Below are positions 44,412 to 59,109 of a stretch of 59,209 nt of DNA, piece by piece. The stretch is from contig NZ_JOAN01000028.1 in NCBI RefSeq assembly GCF_000718555.1, forward strand, positions 1-59,209, written 5' to 3'. Position numbers and translations under genes: made by a program. The DNA comes from Micromonospora chokoriensis. GTDB lineage: Bacteria; Actinomycetota; Actinomycetes; Mycobacteriales; Micromonosporaceae. The notes beneath the pieces are model-generated. The model ran no database searches and was not told the DNA's origin. It saw only the letters and a program-made list of their open reading frames with translations. Within the stretch, counting starts at the first letter, position 1, and each line of letters starts with the position of its first letter.

Positions 44412-46057
44412 GCGACCTACTTAGTGGGCCGGTGGAGGCAGCCGCCGGGCTCGCCGTGTACGGCGCGGACGCGGTCGACAAGTCCGCGCCGGCCTCGACC
44501 CGGGACGCGCTGGTCAAGGCCGGCGTCCCGGGCAAGTTGGCGGGCAAGGACGCGAGCCTCTGGGGTCCGGACGCCGAGGCCGAGGCGAAGATCCGGCTGG
44601 GCTGGGTGGACACCCACCGGCGCAGCCGTGAGCTGCTCGTGCAGTTGGCCGAGCTGACCGCGGAGTTGGCCGACCTGGACCACGTGGTGCTCGCCGGAAT
44701 GGGTGGCTCGTCGCTGGCCCCCGAGGTGATCACCCGGACGCTGGGTCGCCCGCTGACCGTGCTGGACACCACCGACCCGGGCCAGGTCCGGGCGGCGCTC
44801 GGTGACCGGCTGGAGCGCACCGTCGTGGTGGTGGCCAGCAAGTCCGGGTCGACGGTGGAGACCGACAGCCACCGGCGCGCCTACTGGCAGGCGTTCCTGG
44901 ACGCCGGGATGACCGAGGCGGAAGCAGGCCGGCACTTCGTCATCGTCACCGACCCGGGTTCGCCGCTGGAGGCCACCGCGGCCGAGATGGGCGCGTTCAC
45001 CGTGCTCGCCGACCCGAACGTCGGCGGTCGGTACTCGGCGCTCACCGCGTTCGGTCTGGTGCCCTCGGCGCTGGCCGGGGTCGAGGTCGCGGAGTTGCTC
45101 GACCAGGCCGACGCGCTGGCCGCGTCGCTCGGCGCGGACCAGAACAACCCGGCGCTGGCGTTGGGCGCCGCCCTGGGCGCGGCGGCCACGCTGGCCCGTG
45201 ACAAGGTCGCCCTGGTCTCCGACGGCACCGGCATCGACGGGCTCGGCGACTGGGCCGAGCAGTTGATCGCCGAGTCGACCGGCAAGGCCGGGGTGGGCAT
45301 CCTCCCGGTGGTCGTGGAGTCCCCGCAGAGCCCCGGCGCCTCTGGCGCGGACGTGCTGACCGTCAGCTACGGCGGCGCGCTGGCCCCCGATGCCGTTCCG
45401 GGCGGCGGCGCCGAGCCAGACGTGGCTGTCAACGGCCCGCTGGGCGCGCACTTCCTGGCCTGGGAGTACGCCACCGCGGTGGCCGGCGTGGTGCTCGGCA
45501 TCGACCCGTTCAACCAGCCGAACGTCACCGAGTCCAAGGAGAACACCAACAAGATCCTGGCCTCGGGCCTGCCGGCGGAGACGCCGACGTTCACCGAGGG
45601 TGCGATCGAGGTGTACGCCCCGCAGGGCGCCCCCGGGGATCTGGCCGGCGTGCTGCGCTGGCTGCTCGACGGGCTGGGCGACGACGGTTACCTCGCGGTG
45701 ATGGCGTACCTCGACCGGTTCGCCGACGCCGACGCGGCCCGGCTGCGGCCGCTGCTGGCCCAGGCGGGTGGGCGGCCGGTCACCTTCGGCTGGGGTCCCC
45801 GGTTCCTGCACTCGACGGGCCAGTACCACAAGGGCGGCCCGCAGGTGGGCAGCTACCTTCAGGTGACCGGCGCGGTCGCCGAGGACCTGGCGGTGCCGGG
45901 CAAGCCGTACACCTTCGGTGAGTTGCAGGCGGCGCAGGCCGCCGGTGACCGGCAGGCCCTCGCCGGGCGGGAGCGGCCGGTGCTCCGGTTGCACCTGACC
46001 GACCGGGCCGCCGGTGTCGCCCAACTGCTCGACGCAGCCGGTGATCTGCGGGCGTGA
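44408..46057 (+). CDS. pgi: glucose-6-phosphate isomerase
   Basis: A 549-residue sugar isomerase linking glycolysis and the pentose phosphate pathway. The sugar-phosphate-binding segments are [14 protein letters not shown] and [15 protein letters not shown]. This is the two-SIS-domain layout of actinobacterial Pgi associated with zwf operons, and it diverges from the E. coli enzyme. [17 protein letters not shown] near the C-terminus is also typical. The ATG overlaps the micro-ORF stop, and the stop overlaps the zwf start. Confidence 0.92.
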   Translation: MSDLLSGPVEAAAGLAVYGADAVDKSAPASTRDALVKAGVPGKLAGKDASLWGPDAEAEAKIRLGWVDTHRRSRELLVQLAELTAELADLDHVVLAGMGGSSLAPEVITRTLGRPLTVLDTTDPGQVRAALGDRLERTVVVVASKSGSTVETDSHRRAYWQAFLDAGMTEAEAGRHFVIVTDPGSPLEATAAEMGAFTVLADPNVGGRYSALTAFGLVPSALAGVEVAELLDQADALAASLGADQNNPALALGAALGAAATLARDKVALVSDGTGIDGLGDWAEQLIAESTGKAGVGILPVVVESPQSPGASGADVLTVSYGGALAPDAVPGGGAEPDVAVNGPLGAHFLAWEYATAVAGVVLGIDPFNQPNVTESKENTNKILASGLPAETPTFTEGAIEVYAPQGAPGDLAGVLRWLLDGLGDDGYLAVMAYLDRFADADAARLRPLLAQAGGRPVTFGWGPRFLHSTGQYHKGGPQVGSYLQVTGAVAEDLAVPGKPYTFGELQAAQAAGDRQALAGRERPVLRLHLTDRAAGVAQLLDAAGDLRA

Positions 46058-47613
46058 GGATGGACGACGTGACTGAAGCGCGAAGCGACGTGGCTGCGGT
46101 GAACCCGCTGCGCGATCCGCAGGACCGCCGGTTGCCCCGGATCCCGGAGCCCTGTGCTCTGGTGATCTTCGGGGTGACCGGCGACCTGGCCCGCAAGAAG
46201 CTGCTCCCCGCGGTCTACGACCTGGCCAACCGGGGTCTGCTGCCGCCCGGCTTCGTGGTGCTCGGCTTCGCACGCCGCGACTGGGGCGACGGCGACTTCG
46301 AGACGTTGGCCTGCGAGGCTGCCCGCAAACACGCCCGCACCCCCTGGCGGGACGAGGTGTGGGCGCGGCTGGCCGGCAACATCAAGTTCGTTCCTGGGTC
46401 GTTCGACGACGACGCCGCCTTCGACACCCTCGCCGCGACGCTTGACGACCTGCGCCAGACGCACGGCATCGCCGGCAACGCGGCGTTCTACTTCTCCATC
46501 CCGCCGGCCGCGTTCCCCGTGGTGCTCAAGCAGCTGGCCCGCACCGGAATGGCCGACAACAACAAGTCCGGCGGCTGGCGTCGGGTGGTGGTGGAGAAGC
46601 CGTTCGGCAACGACCTGCCCTCGGCGAAGGCGCTCAACGACCTCGTCGACGACGTGTTCACCCGGCAGGACGTCTTCCGGATCGACCACTACCTGGGCAA
46701 GGAGACGGTCCAGAACATCCTCGCCCTGCGGTTCGCCAACAACCTGTTCGAGCCGCTGTGGAACTCCAAGTACGTCGACTCGGTGCAGATCACCATGGCC
46801 GAGGACGTCGGCATCGGCACCCGTGCCGGCTTCTACGACACCGTCGGCACCGCTCGTGACGTCCTGCAGAACCACCTCCTGCAACTTCTCGCCCTGGTGG
46901 CGATGGAGGAGCCGACCAGCTTCGACGCCGACGAGATCCGGGCCGAGAAGCTGAAGGTACTCAAGGCCATCACCCTGCCCAAGGACGTCGCCCGGGACAC
47001 CGTGCGCGGTCAGTACCTGCCCGGCTGGGTCGGCGGCGAACGCGCCGTCGGTTACCTGGACGAGCGGGACGTCCCCACCGACTCCACCACCGAGACGTAC
47101 GTGGCGGTGCGGCTGGGCATCCAGAACCGCCGCTGGGCGGAGGTGCCGTTCTACATCCGGGCCGGCAAGCGGCTGCCCCGGCGGGTCACCGAGGTCGCCA
47201 TCATGTTCAAGAAGGCGCCGCACCTGCCGTTCAACGACGCCGACATGGAGTCGCTGGGCAACAACCAGCTGGTCATCCGGGTACAGCCGGACGAGGGCGT
47301 GGTGCTCAAGTTCGGCTCGAAGGTGCCGGGCACCACCATGGAGGTCCGCGACATCGCGATGGACTTCCAGTACGGCGAGGCGTTCACCGAGTCCAGCCCC
47401 GAGGCGTACGAGCGTCTGGTGCTGGACGTGCTGATCGGCGACCGCACCCTGTTCCCGGACGCGGCCGAGGTCGAGCAGAGCTGGCAGGTGATCGACCCGC
47501 TGGAGCACGCCTGGGTGGGCACCACGCCGGAGCCGTACCGGGCCGGCGAGTGGGGCCCACGGGCCTCCGACGAGATGCTGGCCCGCGAGGGCCGCGCTTG
47601 GAGACGAGCATGA
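46054..47613 (+). CDS. zwf: glucose-6-phosphate dehydrogenase
   Basis: A 519-residue NADP-dependent enzyme, first step of the oxidative pentose phosphate pathway. The Rossmann motif [14 protein letters not shown], the substrate-binding RIDHYLGKE (with the catalytic region [11 protein letters not shown]) and [10 protein letters not shown] are present. The GTG at 46054 overlaps the pgi stop as GTGA; GTG/ATG codons 6 to 15 bases further in are alternatives. It is coupled to opcA, its usual actinobacterial partner. Confidence 0.97.
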   Translation: MRMDDVTEARSDVAAVNPLRDPQDRRLPRIPEPCALVIFGVTGDLARKKLLPAVYDLANRGLLPPGFVVLGFARRDWGDGDFETLACEAARKHARTPWRDEVWARLAGNIKFVPGSFDDDAAFDTLAATLDDLRQTHGIAGNAAFYFSIPPAAFPVVLKQLARTGMADNNKSGGWRRVVVEKPFGNDLPSAKALNDLVDDVFTRQDVFRIDHYLGKETVQNILALRFANNLFEPLWNSKYVDSVQITMAEDVGIGTRAGFYDTVGTARDVLQNHLLQLLALVAMEEPTSFDADEIRAEKLKVLKAITLPKDVARDTVRGQYLPGWVGGERAVGYLDERDVPTDSTTETYVAVRLGIQNRRWAEVPFYIRAGKRLPRRVTEVAIMFKKAPHLPFNDADMESLGNNQLVIRVQPDEGVVLKFGSKVPGTTMEVRDIAMDFQYGEAFTESSPEAYERLVLDVLIGDRTLFPDAAEVEQSWQVIDPLEHAWVGTTPEPYRAGEWGPRASDEMLAREGRAWRRA

Positions 47614-48626
47614 TCGGGCTGTGGGACACCACCGGCAACGAGGTCGTCAAGGCGCTCGCCGCCGAACGGCGCAGCGCCGGTGGGGTGGCCAGCGGCATGG
47701 CGCTCACCCTCATCGTGGTCGTGGACGAGAAGCGGGTCCGGGAGGCGGAGGCGGCGGCGACGATCGCCGCCGCCGCGCACCCGTGCCGGCTCGTGGTGGT
47801 GGTGCGCTCGGAGATCGAGCGGGACCGCAACCGTCTGGACGCCGAGATCGTGGTCGGTGGCCGGCTCGGCCCGTGCGAGGCGGTGGTCACCCGGATGTAC
47901 GGCCGGCTGGCCCTGCACGCCGAGTCGGTCGTGATGCCGCTGCTCGTTCCCGACGTGCCGGTGGTCACCTGGTGGCACGGCGAGCCGCCGGCGGAGATCG
48001 CCACCGACTTCCTCGGGGTGGTGGCCGACCGGAGGATCACCGACTCCGCGCAGGCCGCCGACCCGGTGGAGGCGCTGCGGCAGCGTGCCCGGGACTACGC
48101 CCCGGGCGACACCGACCTGGCGTGGACCCGGATCACCCCGTGGCGCACCCTGGTCGCGGGGGCGTTCGACACCACCAGCGCCCAGGTCACCGAGGCGACA
48201 ATCGTCGCGCCGCCCACCGACCCGACGGCGGCGCTGATGGCCGGTTGGCTGTCCAGCCGGCTCGGCATCACCCCCCGTCGGGTGGACAGCGACGAGTTCC
48301 CTCGGATGCGGGAGGTGCAGCTCAACTGCGCCAACGGCGACCAGCTGACGCTGACCCGCGAGGACAGCATGGCGGTGTTCCGGCGGACGGGTCAGGACGA
48401 CCGGGCCCTGCCGCTGGTTCGTCGCCCGCTCGGTGACGAATTGGCCGAGGAGCTGCGCCGTCTGGACGCCGACCAGGTGTACGCGGAGGCGCTGGGCGCG
48501 ACGGTCGGGCTGCGGGGGCTGGAGCAGCGCCCCCCGCAGCGGGTCCACGTCTGGAAGGATCCGGCCACCGCGAAGCGCGCCGAGGCCGGGGTCACCGCAC
48601 ACGCCGGCACCAGCGGCCAGGGCTGA
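47610..48626 (+). CDS. opcA: glucose-6-phosphate dehydrogenase assembly protein OpcA
   Basis: A 338-residue actinobacterial and cyanobacterial protein that activates glucose-6-phosphate dehydrogenase. Family features are [30 protein letters not shown] in the middle and [19 protein letters not shown]. The ATG overlaps the zwf stop as ATGA. A double hairpin follows, before pgl. Confidence 0.95.
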   Translation: MIGLWDTTGNEVVKALAAERRSAGGVASGMALTLIVVVDEKRVREAEAAATIAAAAHPCRLVVVVRSEIERDRNRLDAEIVVGGRLGPCEAVVTRMYGRLALHAESVVMPLLVPDVPVVTWWHGEPPAEIATDFLGVVADRRITDSAQAADPVEALRQRARDYAPGDTDLAWTRITPWRTLVAGAFDTTSAQVTEATIVAPPTDPTAALMAGWLSSRLGITPRRVDSDEFPRMREVQLNCANGDQLTLTREDSMAVFRRTGQDDRALPLVRRPLGDELAEELRRLDADQVYAEALGATVGLRGLEQRPPQRVHVWKDPATAKRAEAGVTAHAGTSGQG

Positions 48627-48647
48627 GCACAGCCAAGTCACCACGTC

Positions 48648-48695
48648 GGGCAGGGCCGGCACGCACCGGCCCTGCCCCGCAACCTCCGGGGTTTT
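48648..48695 (+). terminator. double hairpin between opcA and pgl
   Basis: GGGCAGGGCCGG and CCGGCCCTGCCC (48648-48677) form a 12-bp stem. The second stem CCCCG/CGGGG (48675-48691) is followed by TTTT and shares bases with the first, so the two are mutually exclusive. Confidence 0.6.
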
Positions 48696-48771
48696 CGCCC
48701 CACCACCTCGGGCAGACCGGCCCGGGCACGATCAGCGACCGCCGGGCGGTCGGGAAACGAAGGCGCAACCC

Positions 48772-49542
48772 ATGAGTGAGGCGAGTGTCGCCGTCCACGC
48801 CGACGCCGATCTGCTGGCGCAGGCGGTGGCGGCCCGGCTGCTGGTGAAGCTGCTCGACGCCCAGGCCGACCGGGGTGAAGCCTCGGTGGTGCTCACCGGA
48901 GGTCGGGTTGCCGCGGCCGTGTACCGGGCGGTGGCGACGCTGCCGGCGCGCGACGCGGTGGACTGGTCCCGGGTCGACGTGTGGTGGGGCGACGAACGGT
49001 TCCTGCCCGCCGGTGATCCGGACCGCAACGAGACCCAGGCCCGAGCCGCCCTGCTCGACGTGGTGCCGCTGGACCCGGCCCGGGTGCACGCGATGCCAGC
49101 GTCGGACGGCCCGGCCGGCAACGACCCCGAGGCGGCGGCCGCCGCGTACGCGCAGGAGTTGGCGCGCGCCGCTCGACCCGGGCACGCCACGCTGCCGCAC
49201 TTCGACGTGCTGATGCTGGGCGTCGGCGAGGACGGCCACGTGGCCTCGGTCTTCCCCGAGCACCCGGTGAGCTACGAGACCCGGCCGGTCAGCGCGGTGC
49301 GGGGCAGCCCCAAGCCGCCGCCGACGCGGACCACCCTCACCCTGGCGGCGATCAACACCGCCGAGGAGGTCTGGCTGGTGGCCGCCGGCGCCGACAAGGC
49401 TCGCGCGGTGGGTATGGCGTTGGCCGGCGCCGGGCCGGTGCAGTTGCCGGCCGCCGGTGTACGCGGCGTGGACCGCACCCGCTGGTTGCTGGACCGGGCG
49501 GCGGCAGTGGACGTGCCGGCCCGGCTGCGCAGCCTGCGCTGA
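48772..49542 (+). CDS. pgl: 6-phosphogluconolactonase
   Basis: A 256-residue enzyme hydrolysing 6-phosphogluconolactone, second step of the oxidative branch. SVVLTGGRVAAAVYRA, the DVWWGDERFLPAGDPDRNE segment and LMLGVGEDGHVASVFPEH are characteristic. It ends the pentose phosphate operon, 145 bases after opcA, with a hairpin between them that may reduce its expression. It converges with rbpA. Confidence 0.94.
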   Translation: MSEASVAVHADADLLAQAVAARLLVKLLDAQADRGEASVVLTGGRVAAAVYRAVATLPARDAVDWSRVDVWWGDERFLPAGDPDRNETQARAALLDVVPLDPARVHAMPASDGPAGNDPEAAAAAYAQELARAARPGHATLPHFDVLMLGVGEDGHVASVFPEHPVSYETRPVSAVRGSPKPPPTRTTLTLAAINTAEEVWLVAAGADKARAVGMALAGAGPVQLPAAGVRGVDRTRWLLDRAAAVDVPARLRSLR

Positions 49543-49559
49543 GCGTGCGGAGGAGCCCG

Positions 49560-49901
49560 CTACTCGCCGCGCCGACGGCGTAGCGCGGCGAGCGCCTCGG
49601 CGAGCAGGGCTTCCCCCTCCTCGGCGGTGCGCCGCTCCTTCACGTACGCCAGGTGGCTCTTGAACGGTTCGGCGCGGACCCGGCCCGGCGGGTTCTGGGC
49701 GTCCCGGCCGGCGGGCAGGCCGCAGCGGGTGCAGTCCCACAGGGGCGGCGGCTCGACGTCCGCAGCGATCCGGATGTCGATCCGGTGGTCGTTGCGGCAC
49801 CAGTAGGTGACGTCCTGTCGGGGGGCGGGTTGGTGCCGCTCGTCCGGGCGCATTGGTGCGGACCCGACTCGGGCTCCCCGGATAACGTTGCCATTCGGCA
49901 C
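49560..49901 (-). CDS. rbpA: RNA polymerase-binding protein RbpA
   Basis: A 113-residue actinobacterial protein that binds the principal sigma factor and RNA polymerase and stimulates open-complex formation. The zinc site residues are visible as YWCRNDHRI and DCTRCGLPAG, and the sigma-interaction domain as PFKSHLAYVKERRTAEEGEALLAEAL. The GTG start gives MPNGNVIRGARVGSAP, the basic linker typical of the family. It follows the secG terminator, so it should have its own promoter. Confidence 0.95.
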   Translation of the reverse strand: MPNGNVIRGARVGSAPMRPDERHQPAPRQDVTYWCRNDHRIDIRIAADVEPPPLWDCTRCGLPAGRDAQNPPGRVRAEPFKSHLAYVKERRTAEEGEALLAEALAALRRRRGE

Positions 49902-49976
49902 GGCTGCTCGCTCCTGTCGTCGGAGGGGACCCGCCGTCTTCGGGGGTGGAGCGGCGGGCGACGCGGTGCAGCGGAG

Positions 49977-50018
49977 AAAAGCCTGCGCGCGGCCCGTCGA
50001 GTGACGAACCGCGCGCAG
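49977..50018 (-). terminator. rho-independent terminator after secG
   Basis: On the minus strand CTGCGCGCGG and CCGCGCGCAG form a 10-bp stem followed by TTTT (plus-strand AAAA at 49977-49980), 24 bases after the secG stop. Confidence 0.75.
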
Positions 50019-50041
50019 ATTGTACGACTTACTGAGCCTGC

Positions 50042-50302
50042 TCAGGTGCCGCTGTTCATTTGGAGGCGCAGCCAGAGCCCGAGCCCGATGATGGCGGCGA
50101 ACCAGACGACGCTCACCAGAATGGTGTAGCGGTCCAGGTTTTTCTCCGCGACCGAGGAGCCGGCGAGGCTGGAGCTGACGCCACCGCCGAACATGCTCGA
50201 CAAACCGCCGCCCTTGCCGCGGTGCAGCAGGATCAGCATGGTGAGCAGAATGCTCGTGATGACCAGCAACACGATCAACGTGTATGCGAACCAGATCGGC
50301 AT
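50042..50302 (-). CDS. secG: preprotein translocase subunit SecG
   Basis: An 86-residue membrane protein with two hydrophobic helices (about 3-24 and 58-78) and the intervening LLHRGKGGGLSSMFGGG, the SecG signature. It stabilises SecYE during export. The ATG at 50302 begins MPIWFAYTLIVLL; the frame is open 17 codons further. It is the last gene after tpiA, 96 bases away. Confidence 0.94.
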   Translation of the reverse strand: MPIWFAYTLIVLLVITSILLTMLILLHRGKGGGLSSMFGGGVSSSLAGSSVAEKNLDRYTILVSVVWFAAIIGLGLWLRLQMNSGT

Positions 50303-50398
50303 GGCTGGGGTCAGTTCCTCTCGTAGCGATCCTCGCCCGGTCTGATCGGGCACGGCGGCACCGACCGGTGGACGGGCGGTGTCAAGGATACCGAGCGA

Positions 50399-51190
50399 TC
50401 AGCGGGCGAGGTGCTCCGGGAACCGGCAGATCTGAGCGAATTCCTCCGCGTCCAGGCTGGCGCCCCCCACCAGGCCCCCGTCGACGTCCGGCTGGGCCAT
50501 GATCGAGGCGACGTTGGACGCCTTGACCGAGCCGCCGTAGAGGACCCGGACCTGGTCGGCGGTCTCCTGGTCGAAGCGCTCCGCCAGTCGCTGGCGCACC
50601 GCCCCACAGACCTCCTGGGCGTCCTCCGGGGTCGCGGTCTTGCCCGTGCCGATCGCCCAGACCGGCTCGTACGCGATCACGACCTGCCGCACCTGCTCCG
50701 CGGTGAGCCCGGCGAGGCCCCCGTCGAGCTGGTCGGCGCAGTGCGCCACGTGGGTGCCCTGCTCGCGGACGTCCAGCCCCTCCCCCACGCACAGGATCGG
50801 CGTCAGGCCGTGCGTCAACGCCGCCTTGACCTTGGCGTTGACCAGCGCGTCGTCCTCGTTGTGGTAGGCCCGCCGCTCGGAGTGCCCGACCACCACGTAC
50901 GTGCAGCCGAGCTTCGCCAGCAGCGGCCCGGAGATATCCCCGGTGTACGCGCCAGACGCGTGCGGGGAGAGGTCCTGCCCGCCGTAGCCGATCAGCAGCT
51001 TGTCCCCGTCCACCGCGGTCTGCACGGTGCGCAGGTCGGTGAAGGGCGGCAGCACGACCGTCTCGACGGCGGTGAGCTGCTTCTCGGTGAGGCTCGCCGC
51101 CAGCTTCTGCACCAGCAGGTTGGCCTCGAGGTGGTTGAGGTTCATCTTCCAGTTGCCGGCCATCAACGGCCGGCGGGTGGTGCTCGACAT
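50399..51190 (-). CDS. tpiA: triosephosphate isomerase
   Basis: A 263-residue TIM-barrel enzyme. NWKMNLN carries the substrate lysine, [13 protein letters not shown] the catalytic His, [21 protein letters not shown] the catalytic Glu, and [11 protein letters not shown] the phosphate loop. The start directly follows the pgk stop. Glycolytic order gap-pgk-tpiA is normal. Confidence 0.97.
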   Translation of the reverse strand: MSSTTRRPLMAGNWKMNLNHLEANLLVQKLAASLTEKQLTAVETVVLPPFTDLRTVQTAVDGDKLLIGYGGQDLSPHASGAYTGDISGPLLAKLGCTYVVVGHSERRAYHNEDDALVNAKVKAALTHGLTPILCVGEGLDVREQGTHVAHCADQLDGGLAGLTAEQVRQVVIAYEPVWAIGTGKTATPEDAQEVCGAVRQRLAERFDQETADQVRVLYGGSVKASNVASIMAQPDVDGGLVGGASLDAEEFAQICRFPEHLAR

Positions 51191-53484
<2,294 letters not shown>

Positions 53485-53656
53485 TCATCTCGGCCACCCC
53501 GCCGCGCGGTCTGAGGACCTGACCGCCCGAGGCGGTGGGCACGACGAGAAGTGCCGGTGTCGGCCCCCTTGCCGTACTCAGCGACCATATCCGAGCGTGC
53601 GAGACCACGCCGCGCCGGGTCGTGCCCCGGACGCACCGTGCGGCCCCACCGTCCTA

Positions 53657-54637
53657 TCAGACCACGAGCATGTCGGGCGTGACTGCCGCTTCCGTATCCG
53701 GGATGCCGAGGTCGCGGGCTCGCTTGTCGGCCAACGCCAGCAGTCGGCGGATCCGGCCGGCGATGGCGTCCTTGGTCAGCGGGGGGTCGGCCAGCGCGCC
53801 CAACTCCTCCAACGACGCCTGCCGGTGCTCCAGGCGCAGCCGCCCGGCGTCGGTCAGGTGGTTGGGCGCCTCCTCGGCGAGGATCTCCAGCGCACGGGTG
53901 ACCCGGGCGGCGGCGGCGACCGCCGCGCGCGCCGAGCGGCGCAGGTTGGCGTCGTCGAAGTTGGCGAGCCGGTTGGCGGTGGCCCGCACCTCGCGGCGTA
54001 CCCGACGCTCCTCCCACGCCAGCACGCTGGAGTGCGCGCCGATCCGGGTGAGCAGCGCGGCGATCGCGTCGCCGTCCTTGACGACCACCCGGTCCACCCC
54101 GCGTACCTCGCGGTTCTTGGCGGTGATGCCGATGCGCCGGGCCGCGCCGACCAGCGCCAGCGCCGACTCCGGCCCCGGGCAGGTGATCTCCAGGGCGCTG
54201 GAGCGGCCGGGCTCGGTGAGCGAGCCGTGCGCCATGAACGCGCCCCGCCACGCGGAGACCGCGCAGCAGACGTTGGCCGCCACCACGTGCGGGGGCAGCC
54301 CCCGCACCGGGCGGCCCCGCACGTCGAGCAGGCCGGTCTGCCGCGCGAGGGCCTCGCCGTCCTTGACCACGCGCACGATGAAGTGGCTGCCCTTGCGCAG
54401 CCCGCCGGAGGCCAGCACGTGGATCTCGCTGGGGTACCCGTAGACCTCGGCGATCTCCCGGCGCAACCGCCGGGCCACCGCCCCGGTGTCCAGTTCGGCC
54501 TCCACCACCACGCGGCCGGAGACGATGTGCAGCCCACCAGCGAAGCGCAGCAGCGCGGCCATCTCCGCCCGCCGACAGCAGGGCTTGGGCACGTCGACCC
54601 GACTCAGCTCGTCCTTGACCGCGGCCGTCATCGCCAT
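53657..54637 (-). CDS. whiA: sporulation/division regulator WhiA
   Basis: A 326-residue protein combining a LAGLIDADG-like N-terminal domain ([32 protein letters not shown]) with a C-terminal helix-turn-helix ([28 protein letters not shown]). It controls division genes, and sporulation in Streptomyces. GAGGGG precedes the ATG at 54637; ATG at 54631 is an alternative. It follows yvcK in the conserved rapZ-yvcK-whiA order. Confidence 0.96.
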   Translation of the reverse strand: MAMTAAVKDELSRVDVPKPCCRRAEMAALLRFAGGLHIVSGRVVVEAELDTGAVARRLRREIAEVYGYPSEIHVLASGGLRKGSHFIVRVVKDGEALARQTGLLDVRGRPVRGLPPHVVAANVCCAVSAWRGAFMAHGSLTEPGRSSALEITCPGPESALALVGAARRIGITAKNREVRGVDRVVVKDGDAIAALLTRIGAHSSVLAWEERRVRREVRATANRLANFDDANLRRSARAAVAAAARVTRALEILAEEAPNHLTDAGRLRLEHRQASLEELGALADPPLTKDAIAGRIRRLLALADKRARDLGIPDTEAAVTPDMLVV

Positions 54638-54691
54638 TGTGCGTCCCCTCACGGACCTGTTCCGGCGTGTCGCCGGAGATTACGTACGTGT

Positions 54692-55681
54692 CTAACGATC
54701 GGAGCCCAGGACAGGCACCAGCGCGGCGCCCAGGGCAGCCGGATCATGGCGGGGAGTGCCGTCGACGACGGCGACGGGGGCGAGGACCAGGCGGGCACCC
54801 AGCGATTCTGCCGCACGTTCGACCGGTTCGGGGTCACCCACCGCCTTGGCATCGGCGAGCACAAGATCCACCTTGAGCTCGGGCAGGTACCAGTGCAGAG
54901 CCGCGAGATGGTCGGCCACGGAGAGCCCGAGGGTCTCCTTCTCGGCGGCGAGGTTCAACGTGACCAGCCGCCGAGCCGAGGTGGACACGATCGCGTCGGC
55001 CAACTGCGGCACCAGCAGGTGCGGCAGCACGCTGGTGTACCAGCTGCCCGGCCCGAAGATCAACCAATCGGCCGCCCGGATCGCCTCGATGGCCTCGGCG
55101 CAGGCCGGCGGGGCGCCCGGGGTGAGGCGCAGCGACTCGACCCGCCCGGTGGTGACGGCCACCTGGTGCTGGCCACTCACCGTGCGCACCTCGTCGGGGG
55201 CGGCCGGGTCGACACCGCGTACCCGCGCCTCGATGCCGACCGGCTGGCGGGACATCGGCAACACCCGGCCCACCGTGCCGAGCATCGCGCCGGCGTGCTC
55301 CAGCGCGGCCACCGGGTCACCGAGCAGCTCCATGAGACCGCAGAGCACCAGGTTGCCCACCGCGTGCCCGGTCAGACCGTCGACGCCGGCTGACGCCCCG
55401 TCGGTGCCGCGCCGGGCGTCGGCGAAGCGATGTTGGAACAGCGCGGCGCTACGCCGGGTGGCCGGGTGATCCCCGGCCAACGCCACCAGCGCCTGACGTA
55501 GATCCCCCGGGGGCAGGCCACCCCGCTCAGCTCGCAGTCGACCACTGGAGCCCCCGTCGTCACCCACCGTCACCACTGCGGTGATGTCGAGGTCGAGTTC
55601 CGGAGCGCAGTGGCGCAGCGCGCGCAGCGAGGCGGAGAGGCCGTGCCCGCCTCCGAACGCCACCACCCGCCGGGCCGTCAT
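54692..55681 (-). CDS. yvcK: YvcK/CofD-like protein (gluconeogenesis factor)
   Basis: A 329-residue protein of the CofD fold. VVAFGGGHGLSASLRALR binds the nucleotide, and VTVGDDGGSSGRLR and LIFGPGSWYTSVLPHLLV are conserved. In Bacillus and Mycobacterium YvcK (CuvA) affects carbon metabolism and cell-wall growth and binds UDP-sugars. The ATG overlaps the rapZ stop as ATGA. Confidence 0.93.
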   Translation of the reverse strand: MTARRVVAFGGGHGLSASLRALRHCAPELDLDITAVVTVGDDGGSSGRLRAERGGLPPGDLRQALVALAGDHPATRRSAALFQHRFADARRGTDGASAGVDGLTGHAVGNLVLCGLMELLGDPVAALEHAGAMLGTVGRVLPMSRQPVGIEARVRGVDPAAPDEVRTVSGQHQVAVTTGRVESLRLTPGAPPACAEAIEAIRAADWLIFGPGSWYTSVLPHLLVPQLADAIVSTSARRLVTLNLAAEKETLGLSVADHLAALHWYLPELKVDLVLADAKAVGDPEPVERAAESLGARLVLAPVAVVDGTPRHDPAALGAALVPVLGSDR

Positions 55682-56610
55682 TCCCGCCCCAGATCGCGGT
55701 GCTGGGCGTTCGCCGCCAGCCCGGAGTGGCGCAGTCGGCTGGCCAACTCCTCGGAGATGGCCACACTGCGGTGCTTGCCGCCGGTGCAGCCCACGGCGAC
55801 GGTCAGGTACCGCTTGCCCTCCCGCTCGAAGCCGGTCGTGGTGGCGTTGACCAGGTCGGCGTACGAGGCGACGAAGGCGTCCGCGCCCTCCTGGCCCAGC
55901 ACGTACGCGCTGACCGCCTCCTCCCGCCCGGTGTGCTCACGCAGCTCCGGCACCCAGTACGGGTTGGGCAGGAAGCGGGCGTCCAGCACGAAATCGGCGT
56001 CCGGCGGCAGGCCGTACTTGAAGCCGAACGACAGCACGGTCACCCGCAGCCGGCGGGCGTCCTCGCCGCCGAACAGCTCCTCGATGCGCCGCCGGAGCTG
56101 GTTGACGTTCAGGTGGCTGGTGTCGATGATCACGTCGGCTTGGTCGCGCGCCTCCTCGAGCAGGCCGCGCTCCACGGCGATGCCGTCGGCCAGCCGCCCG
56201 TCGCCCTGCAACGGGTGCGACCGGCGAACGCTCTCGAACCGCCGGATCAGCACCTCGTCGTCGGCGTCGACGAAGACCACCCGGGGCGAGAACCCGCGCT
56301 CCTTGAGCTCCCGGATCGCCCCGGCCAGGTCGGTGGAGAAGGCCCGCGACCGCACGTCCAGCACCATCGCGGTACGCCGGGCCGCCCCGCCCGCCTTGAA
56401 CGCCAGCTCGGCCATGTCCAGCATCAAGGCCTGCGGCAGGTTGTCCACGACGTAGTAGCCGACGTTCTCCAACGCCCGGGCGACAGTGCTGCGGCCACCC
56501 CCGGAGACGCCGGTGACCACCACCAGGGTGGTCTCCGACTCGGGCGTCAACTGCTCGTCATCGGCGGCCGGGCCGTCGATCCGGTCACCGGCTGTGCGCG
56601 CCTCGCTCAC
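55678..56610 (-). CDS. rapZ: RNase adapter RapZ (YvcJ family P-loop protein)
   Basis: A 310-residue NTPase. The P-loop GVSGGGRSTVARAL has Arg where Lys is usual, which I recall as common in actinobacterial members. The C-terminal domain has SFGFKYGLPPDADFVLDARFLPNPY and VGCTGGKHRSVAISEEL. E. coli RapZ controls glucosamine-6-phosphate synthase through RNA; the actinobacterial role is less clear. GTG at 56610 is the likely start. The uvrC gene that usually precedes it is absent. Confidence 0.93.
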   Translation of the reverse strand: MSEARTAGDRIDGPAADDEQLTPESETTLVVVTGVSGGGRSTVARALENVGYYVVDNLPQALMLDMAELAFKAGGAARRTAMVLDVRSRAFSTDLAGAIRELKERGFSPRVVFVDADDEVLIRRFESVRRSHPLQGDGRLADGIAVERGLLEEARDQADVIIDTSHLNVNQLRRRIEELFGGEDARRLRVTVLSFGFKYGLPPDADFVLDARFLPNPYWVPELREHTGREEAVSAYVLGQEGADAFVASYADLVNATTTGFEREGKRYLTVAVGCTGGKHRSVAISEELASRLRHSGLAANAQHRDLGRE

Positions 56611-56760
56611 CCGTACCCCCAAGCCGTGGCGCCGCGGCCGCCCTCGGCCGCGATTGGTCAATCAGCGACTCTATCCCGCCGCCGGGTCGAGGCCGGGCAC
56701 CCGTGGCCGAGCGGCGGCTGCGGACCGTTCGACGGTCGCCCTCCCGACAGCCACCCACCC

Positions 56761-56790
56761 TTGATAACGATCAGTAGTTGTCAATACGCT
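56761..56790 (+). promoter_or_regulatory. candidate promoter of the 114-residue protein gene
   Basis: TTGATA (56761-56766) and TACGCT (56785-56790) are separated by 18 bases in an AT-rich stretch, 42 bases before the ATG at 56833. Confidence 0.45.
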
Positions 56791-56832
56791 CACCGTGATC
56801 GTCGCAGGTCAAACCGACACCTGGAGGGCGCG

Positions 56833-57177
56833 ATGCACGACCTGGCGGACAAGAACAAATACGTCGGCTTCCTGTTCATGCGGATCAACCCCGAGTACTT
56901 CGCTCTCGGCCGCGAGGGCATCCACGAGGTCTCCGCCGAGCACGCCCGCGACCTGGGCCGCTTCGCCAAGCAGCTCACCCACGTCGTCTGCACCGGGGTG
57001 AACGGCAAGTACGACCAGGTCACCATGGTCGAGGCCGACACCCTCGAAGAGATCAACGCGGCGGCCACCGCCTTCCGGATGGGCAACAAGGCCCGCTACA
57101 TCGAGATCGTCGACATCGTGGTCGGGATGAAGGCCCCGCCGCGCGGCCTGGCCAACCGATCCAGCCAGCCCGGCTGA
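56833..57177 (+). CDS. conserved small protein, 114 residues, family not recognised
   Basis: A compact soluble protein with an alternating strand/helix pattern: YVGFLFMRINPEYFALG, AKQLTHVVCTGVNGKYDQVTMVEADTLEEINAAATAF and ARYIEIVDIVVGMKAPPRG. The pattern suggests a ferredoxin-like dimeric barrel, as in GYD- or Dabb-type proteins, but I cannot name the family. GGAGG lies six bases before the ATG, so it should be translated well, and it has its own candidate promoter and terminator. Confidence 0.8.
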   Translation: MHDLADKNKYVGFLFMRINPEYFALGREGIHEVSAEHARDLGRFAKQLTHVVCTGVNGKYDQVTMVEADTLEEINAAATAFRMGNKARYIEIVDIVVGMKAPPRGLANRSSQPG

Positions 57178-57183
57178 CCGCGT

Positions 57184-57219
57184 CGCCCGGCGCACCCCAC
57201 CGCTCGGGTGCGCCGGGCG
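57184..57219 (+). terminator. hairpin terminator before recQ
   Basis: CGCCCGGCGCACCC and GGGTGCGCCGGGCG form a perfect 14-bp stem with an 8-base loop, six bases after the preceding stop. Confidence 0.75.
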
Positions 57220-57252
57220 GGCGCTGTCCGGGTGGGCTCGTAGACTCCCCGG

Positions 57253-59097
<1,845 letters not shown>

Positions 59098-59109
59098 GTA
59101 CGCGCATGC

